Both the position numbers and the translations under genes were made by a program. Under the pieces are notes generated by a model. It did no database searches, had not been told where the DNA came from, and saw only the letters and a program-made list of their open reading frames with translations. A DNA stretch of 64,000 nucleotides from Syngnathus acus (taxonomy: Eukaryota; Chordata; Actinopteri; Syngnathiformes; Syngnathidae). The stretch covers positions 6,014,001 through 6,078,000 of the forward strand of contig NC_051100.1 of assembly GCF_901709675.1 (NCBI RefSeq), read 5' to 3'. Every line of letters starts with the position of its first letter. Within the stretch, counting starts at the first letter, position 1. Shown piece after piece: positions 63,417 through 64,000 of the stretch.

Positions 63417-64000
63417 CTGCACAGAAATGATACCAAGTAAACACACCTTCCAAAAACACCACTGTTTTTCAAAGCCATTTCCCACCGCATGGGTGAAACA
63501 ATAAAGGTATTTCATGTCATAGTGTTGATATTTAAGCCGCTGCGACGCCTCACCGAGCAGGGCTTTATCTCCTGGACTGAAGCTCTTTCGAATGGAAAAT
63601 CTCTGTTTTCCATTCAGACTTTTCAAAACAATCCCCGTTAACACAGGATGTTGAAAAAACATAAAGCATAGACGATTTTCAAAGCACAAGTGCCAAAGTT
63701 GAATTCAGCAAATGTACTCACACGATCCAGTCAACCGCCAGCATAAGAGACAGATCATTGGTCGGTAGCCCGATGGCCTCCAGAATAATGGCAATGGTGA
63801 TGATGCCGCCAGCTGGGATTCCCGCAGCTCCCACGCTGGAGGCTGTCGCTGTCACCCTGGAAACAACAATGGAATGTTCCCATGTATCATGAAATTATTT
63901 CATAATTCTGTATAAACAGTAGATTGCACTTACAAGATAGTAAAGATCTGCCCGGCGTTCAGCTCGATGTTGTTAAGCTGAGCGATGAAAACGGCAGCTA
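63167..64000 (-). CDS. slc1a4: Neutral amino acid transporter A (ASCT1), C-terminal part, runs off the window
   Basis: Three exons: 64000-63934 (partial), 63856-63722 and 63416-63167; phases join correctly. ASCT1 is a sodium-dependent exchanger of Ala, Ser, Cys and Thr in the plasma membrane, SLC1 family. Visible are [20 protein letters not shown] (end of TM7 and following loop), [17 protein letters not shown] (hairpin 2), [10 protein letters not shown], the TM8 motif [20 protein letters not shown], and a charged Gln-rich tail ending ESVL, a PDZ-type end. [11 protein letters not shown] and the ESVL end fit SLC1A4 better than SLC1A5 or the glutamate transporters. TM1 to most of TM7 lie beyond the right edge. 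Confidence 0.92.
63722..63856 (-). CDS. slc1a4: slc1a4 penultimate exon
   Basis: Encodes hairpin 2 and the start of TM8 ([44 protein letters not shown]). Acceptor TTTCCAG, donor GTGAGT. 135 nt. Confidence 0.93.
63934..64000 (-). CDS. slc1a4: slc1a4 exon (partial, cut by window edge)
   Basis: [20 protein letters not shown] then IL split over the intron; donor GTAAGT. The upstream end is outside the window. Confidence 0.9.

Overview
The window looks like nuclear DNA of a teleost fish, probably a percomorph. It holds four spliced vertebrate genes with GT-AG introns, dense microsatellites, and DNA-transposon and LINE debris of kinds common in fish. All reading was by eye. Exon joints were checked for consensus splice sites, unbroken reading phase and agreement with the remembered protein families; nothing was aligned by program.

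Layout. (1) ogfrl1, opioid growth factor receptor-like 1, minus strand, coding 3624 to 658, seven exons, about 387 aa. (2) 3.7-7.7 kb: a repeat complex directly upstream of ogfrl1. Two 205-bp inverted arms enclose tRNA-like segments and nine near-perfect 234-bp tandem units, and each unit contains a long hairpin. (3) b3gat2, glucuronyltransferase GlcAT-S, plus strand, coding 14020 to 32573, four exons, 293 aa. A decayed Tc1-like transposase lies antisense just downstream of its stop. (4) smap1, an ARF GTPase-activating protein, minus strand, coding 60109 to 37282, eleven exons, 397 aa, tail to tail with b3gat2. (5) slc1a4, neutral amino acid transporter ASCT1, minus strand; its last three exons run off the right edge.

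The order and relative orientation ogfrl1 - b3gat2 - smap1 match, from memory, the human 6q13 block, where SMAP1 and B3GAT2 also converge. slc1a4 belongs to another human chromosome (2p14), so a synteny boundary lies between 60.1 and 63.2 kb. The genes do not form a pathway: a putative nuclear/cytoplasmic receptor relative, a Golgi glycosyltransferase, a clathrin/ARF6 trafficking regulator and a plasma-membrane transporter.

The noncoding parts hold two hAT-type insertions with perfect 8-bp target duplications, four copies of a short palindromic element, LINE reverse-transcriptase remnants, mirrored mariner-like fragments, and long (CT)n, (CTAT)n and G25 tracts. The most unusual object is the fold-back tandem array at 5.05-7.35 kb inside its inverted arms.
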